From Clostridiales bacterium (GTDB lineage: Bacteria > Bacillota > Clostridia > Christensenellales > CAG-138): 31,929 nt of DNA. A program made the translations under genes and the position numbers. Of the stretch, positions 29,792 to 31,929 are shown piece by piece (within the stretch, counting starts at the first letter, position 1; each line of letters begins with the position of its first letter). The stretch is from contig SFIR01000027.1 of the NCBI GenBank assembly GCA_004556165.1, positions 1-31,929 of the forward strand, in the 5' to 3' direction. The notes under the pieces were generated by a model that searched no databases, was not told the DNA's origin, and saw nothing but the letters and a program-made list of their open reading frames with translations.

Positions 29792-31929
29792 TCAGCCCCT
29801 GTTTCTGTTTTTGTGAACGGCTCTTTCGATGGCTTTTACTATCTCGACGACAACTATGGATGTCAGCGCAAGGCATGCCGCAATGACGAATTCGTCGAAC
29901 CCGAAATCGGTCGCAAGGCTGAATACTTCGGCGATGGGATCAACGAAGATTACGACGCAGGTCAGAAGGAGCGCAAGGACGAGCGAGCCCCAGAGGTATT
30001 TATTCTGGCCCTTGAGCGTAAAGATGCTGCCGTGGAGCGACCTGAGGTTGAAGCTGTGGAAGATCTCCGCAAGGTTCATGGTGAGGAATGCCATCGTCAT
30101 GCCGTGGCGGCTCTCGTTAAGGTCGTGCCAGACAGCCGATGAAGTATGCCGCAAAGACGATGAGGGTGATGAGAAGTCCCTGATAGAAGATATCAAAGGC
30201 CATGCCTCCGGCAAAGATGCCCTCCTTCGAGCTGCGCGGCGGACGCCTCATAATATCATCATCGGGCTGCTCCATGGAGAGCGAGAGCGCGGGGAAGCAG
30301 TCGGTAATGAGGTTTATCCAGAGAAGGTGTACGGGCTTCAGGATGGTGAAGCCGAGGAGCGTTGCAAAGAAGATGGAGAGCACCTCGCTCGTATTCGATG
30401 CAAGCAGGAACTGTATCGCCTTTCGGATATTATCGTAAATGCGCCTGCCTTCCTCAACTGCGGAAACGATGGTGGCAAAATTATCATCGGCAAGCACCAT
30501 ATCGGCAACATTCTTTGTAACATCGGTACCGGTTATGCCCATGCCGACGCCTATATCGGCCGTCTTGATGCCGGCTGCGTCGTTCACGCCGTCACCGGTC
30601 ATAGCGGTGACCTTGCCCCTCTTCTGCCACGCAGTGACGATGCGTACCTTATGCTCGGGCTGAACACGCGCATACGCTCCGTACTTCTCAATGCATGCAT
30701 CCAGCTCTTCATCGCTCATCTCGCTGAGCTCCGCACCGGTCAGCACCTCCGAGGAATCGGTGATGATGCCGATCTGCTTGGCGATAGCCGCAGCGGTATC
30801 ACGATGATCGCCCGTTATCATGATGGGGCGGATACCTGCCGAGCGGCATTGGCGAACAGCTTCTATGGCCTCGGGACGAACCGGGTCAATCATGCCGACG
30901 ATGCCGATAAAGGTCAGGTTCTGCTCGAGGAAGGACGGGGTCATGCTTGCAGGACGGTCATCCCATGTGCGCATGGCGGCAGCGAGCGCGCGAAGCGCAT
31001 CATCCGCCATGGCCTTATTATCGGCGAGTATCCTTTCGCGGATAGCGTCGGTCATCGGCACGGCCTTTTCTCCGTCAAAGTACATGGTGCAGCGCTTGAG
31101 CAGCTCATCAGGCGCACCCTTGGTGAACTGAATAACATCGCCGTTGAAGCTGTGGACGGTGGTCATCAGCTTCCTTACGCTGTCAAAGGGAGCTTCGCCT
31201 ATACGCGGATACTGCTCCTTGAGCTTGCGCTTATCAAGCCCTACGAGGGTCGCGAAGTTGACGAGCGCACATTCGGTGGGTTCGCCGACTGCGGTGTCGT
31301 TTTCATCAGGCTCCGCATCCGAGCAGAGGCTCATGGCGGTGCAGAGCAGCTTGCCCGAAGTGGTAAGGTCACCGCTCATATTGAGCGCATCGACCATGCC
31401 GTCGCCGATGGAAGCCGTGCGCACGACCGTCATGCGGTTAAGAGTCAGAGTACCGGTCTTATCGGAGCAGATTATCTCCGTGCAGCCGAGGGTCTCGACC
31501 GCGGTGAGCTTACGGATGACCGCGTTGCGCTTGCTCATCTTGGTAACGCCAATGGAGAGCGAAATGGTAACGACTGTCGCAAGGCCTTCGGGTATAGCCG
31601 CAACGGCAAGGCTGACGGCTATCATGAAGGTATCAAGGACGAATGCGGTATCTATATTTCCTTTGCCTGCGGTCAGGAGGCTGAAGGCAAACATGAATAT
31701 GCAGATGCCGACAACCGCATAGGTGAGGATTTTACTGAGCTGGCCGAGCTTCTTCTGAAGGGGAGTTTTGCCCGCTTCCGCCTTGGTGAGTGCATCGGCA
31801 ATCTTGCCCATCTCGGTATCCATGCCCGTAGCGGTGATGACTGCATAGCCCCTGCCGTAAGCGACGGTCGAGCCCATATAGCACATATTGACCCTGTCGC
31901 CGAGGGGAACATCCTTATCGGCTGCCGGA
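29792..31929 (-). pseudogene. Calcium-type P-type ATPase, 5'-partial and frameshifted
   Basis: The 5' end runs off the window; the frame is open to 31928. The main frame (stop at 30117) contains the P-E-G-L of helix 4 (AAIPEGLATVVTI), the phosphorylated Asp in CSDKTGTLT, FTKGAPDELL (nucleotide site), MITGDHRDT, TGDGVND, and helix 5/6 Ca-site residues in LASNTSEVLSIF and WINLITDCFPALS. After YFIG the main frame ends with CLARP; the true C-terminus (VWHDLNESRHGMTMAFLTMNLAEIFHSFN to HKNRNRG) continues in another frame down to 29792. The frames meet near 30130-30140, and several residues seem to be missing there. The hinge motif reads GVNDAAGIK where the family usually has GVNDAPxxK. Role if intact: ATP-driven calcium export. 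The lesion could be real or an assembly error. Confidence 0.85.
29812..29991. repeat. Direct repeat, ATPase-proximal copy (partner 27661-27840)
   Basis: It forms the 3' coding end of the ATPase at 29792-31929 and differs from the distal copy at four of 180 bases. This copy is continuous with the ATPase gene. Confidence 0.92.

Noticed and set aside
1..31929. tRNA, rRNA, CRISPR arrays, transposase or integrase genes
   Set aside because: I read for them and found no supporting sequence in the window.

Overview
The window looks like chromosome of a Gram-positive gut-type member of the Clostridia. The signs are strong AGGAGG ribosome binding sites, sigma-A type promoters, a glycine dehydrogenase split into two subunits, an AddB helicase-nuclease, a clostridial-type pyruvate phosphate dikinase, lipoproteins with Pro/Thr/Glu linkers, and a CpsB/C/D-type capsule phosphoregulatory set. 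Base composition is near 50-55% GC over most genes, with AT-rich patches around 16.4-17.15 kb and 26.5-27.4 kb. I cannot name a species.

Layout. (1) 1-1315: end of a large repeat-containing surface protein whose repeats are near-identical 180-bp DNA units. (2) 1385-7581: a tightly overlapping exopolysaccharide operon of a GT2 glycosyltransferase, hexapeptide acyltransferase, GT4 glycosyltransferase, Wzx-type flippase, Wzy-type polymerase/ligase and a PHP-family CpsB phosphatase. (3) 7618-9927 (minus): a calcineurin-like phosphoesterase carrying a phage-tail-type N-terminus, divergent from (4) 10151-11671, a chain-length regulator (CpsC/Wzz, frameshifted here) and CpsD tyrosine kinase. (5) 11996-16347: gcvT-gcvH-gcvPA-gcvPB, the glycine cleavage operon without its own L-protein gene. 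(6) 16348-17169: an 820-bp region without a protein gene. It holds three tandem minus-strand promoter-to-terminator units that look like small RNA genes, two of them preceded by copies of a 56-bp element. (7) 17170-22122 (minus): addB, a membrane-anchored protein and an acidic protein, both of unknown function. (8) 22271-24901: ppdK. (9) 25057-26238 (minus): a VanY-type D,D-carboxypeptidase lipoprotein. (10) 26643-27193: a RelB/DinJ-YafQ toxin-antitoxin pair. (11) 27245-31929: an accessory stretch with an AT-rich gene remnant, then a DUF1906 gene plus an Asp-box lipoprotein gene sandwiched between two copies of the 3' end of a calcium-type P-ATPase gene. That ATPase is itself frameshifted and runs off the window.

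How it fits together: the left third makes and regulates a secreted polysaccharide (sugar transfer, acylation, flipping, polymerisation, length control and tyrosine phosphorylation/dephosphorylation). The centre is core carbon and one-carbon metabolism plus recombination repair. The right part is envelope and accessory DNA with signs of rearrangement. The most unusual signals are the triple small-RNA-like array between gcvPB and addB and the gene cassette flanked by the duplicated ATPase 3' end.
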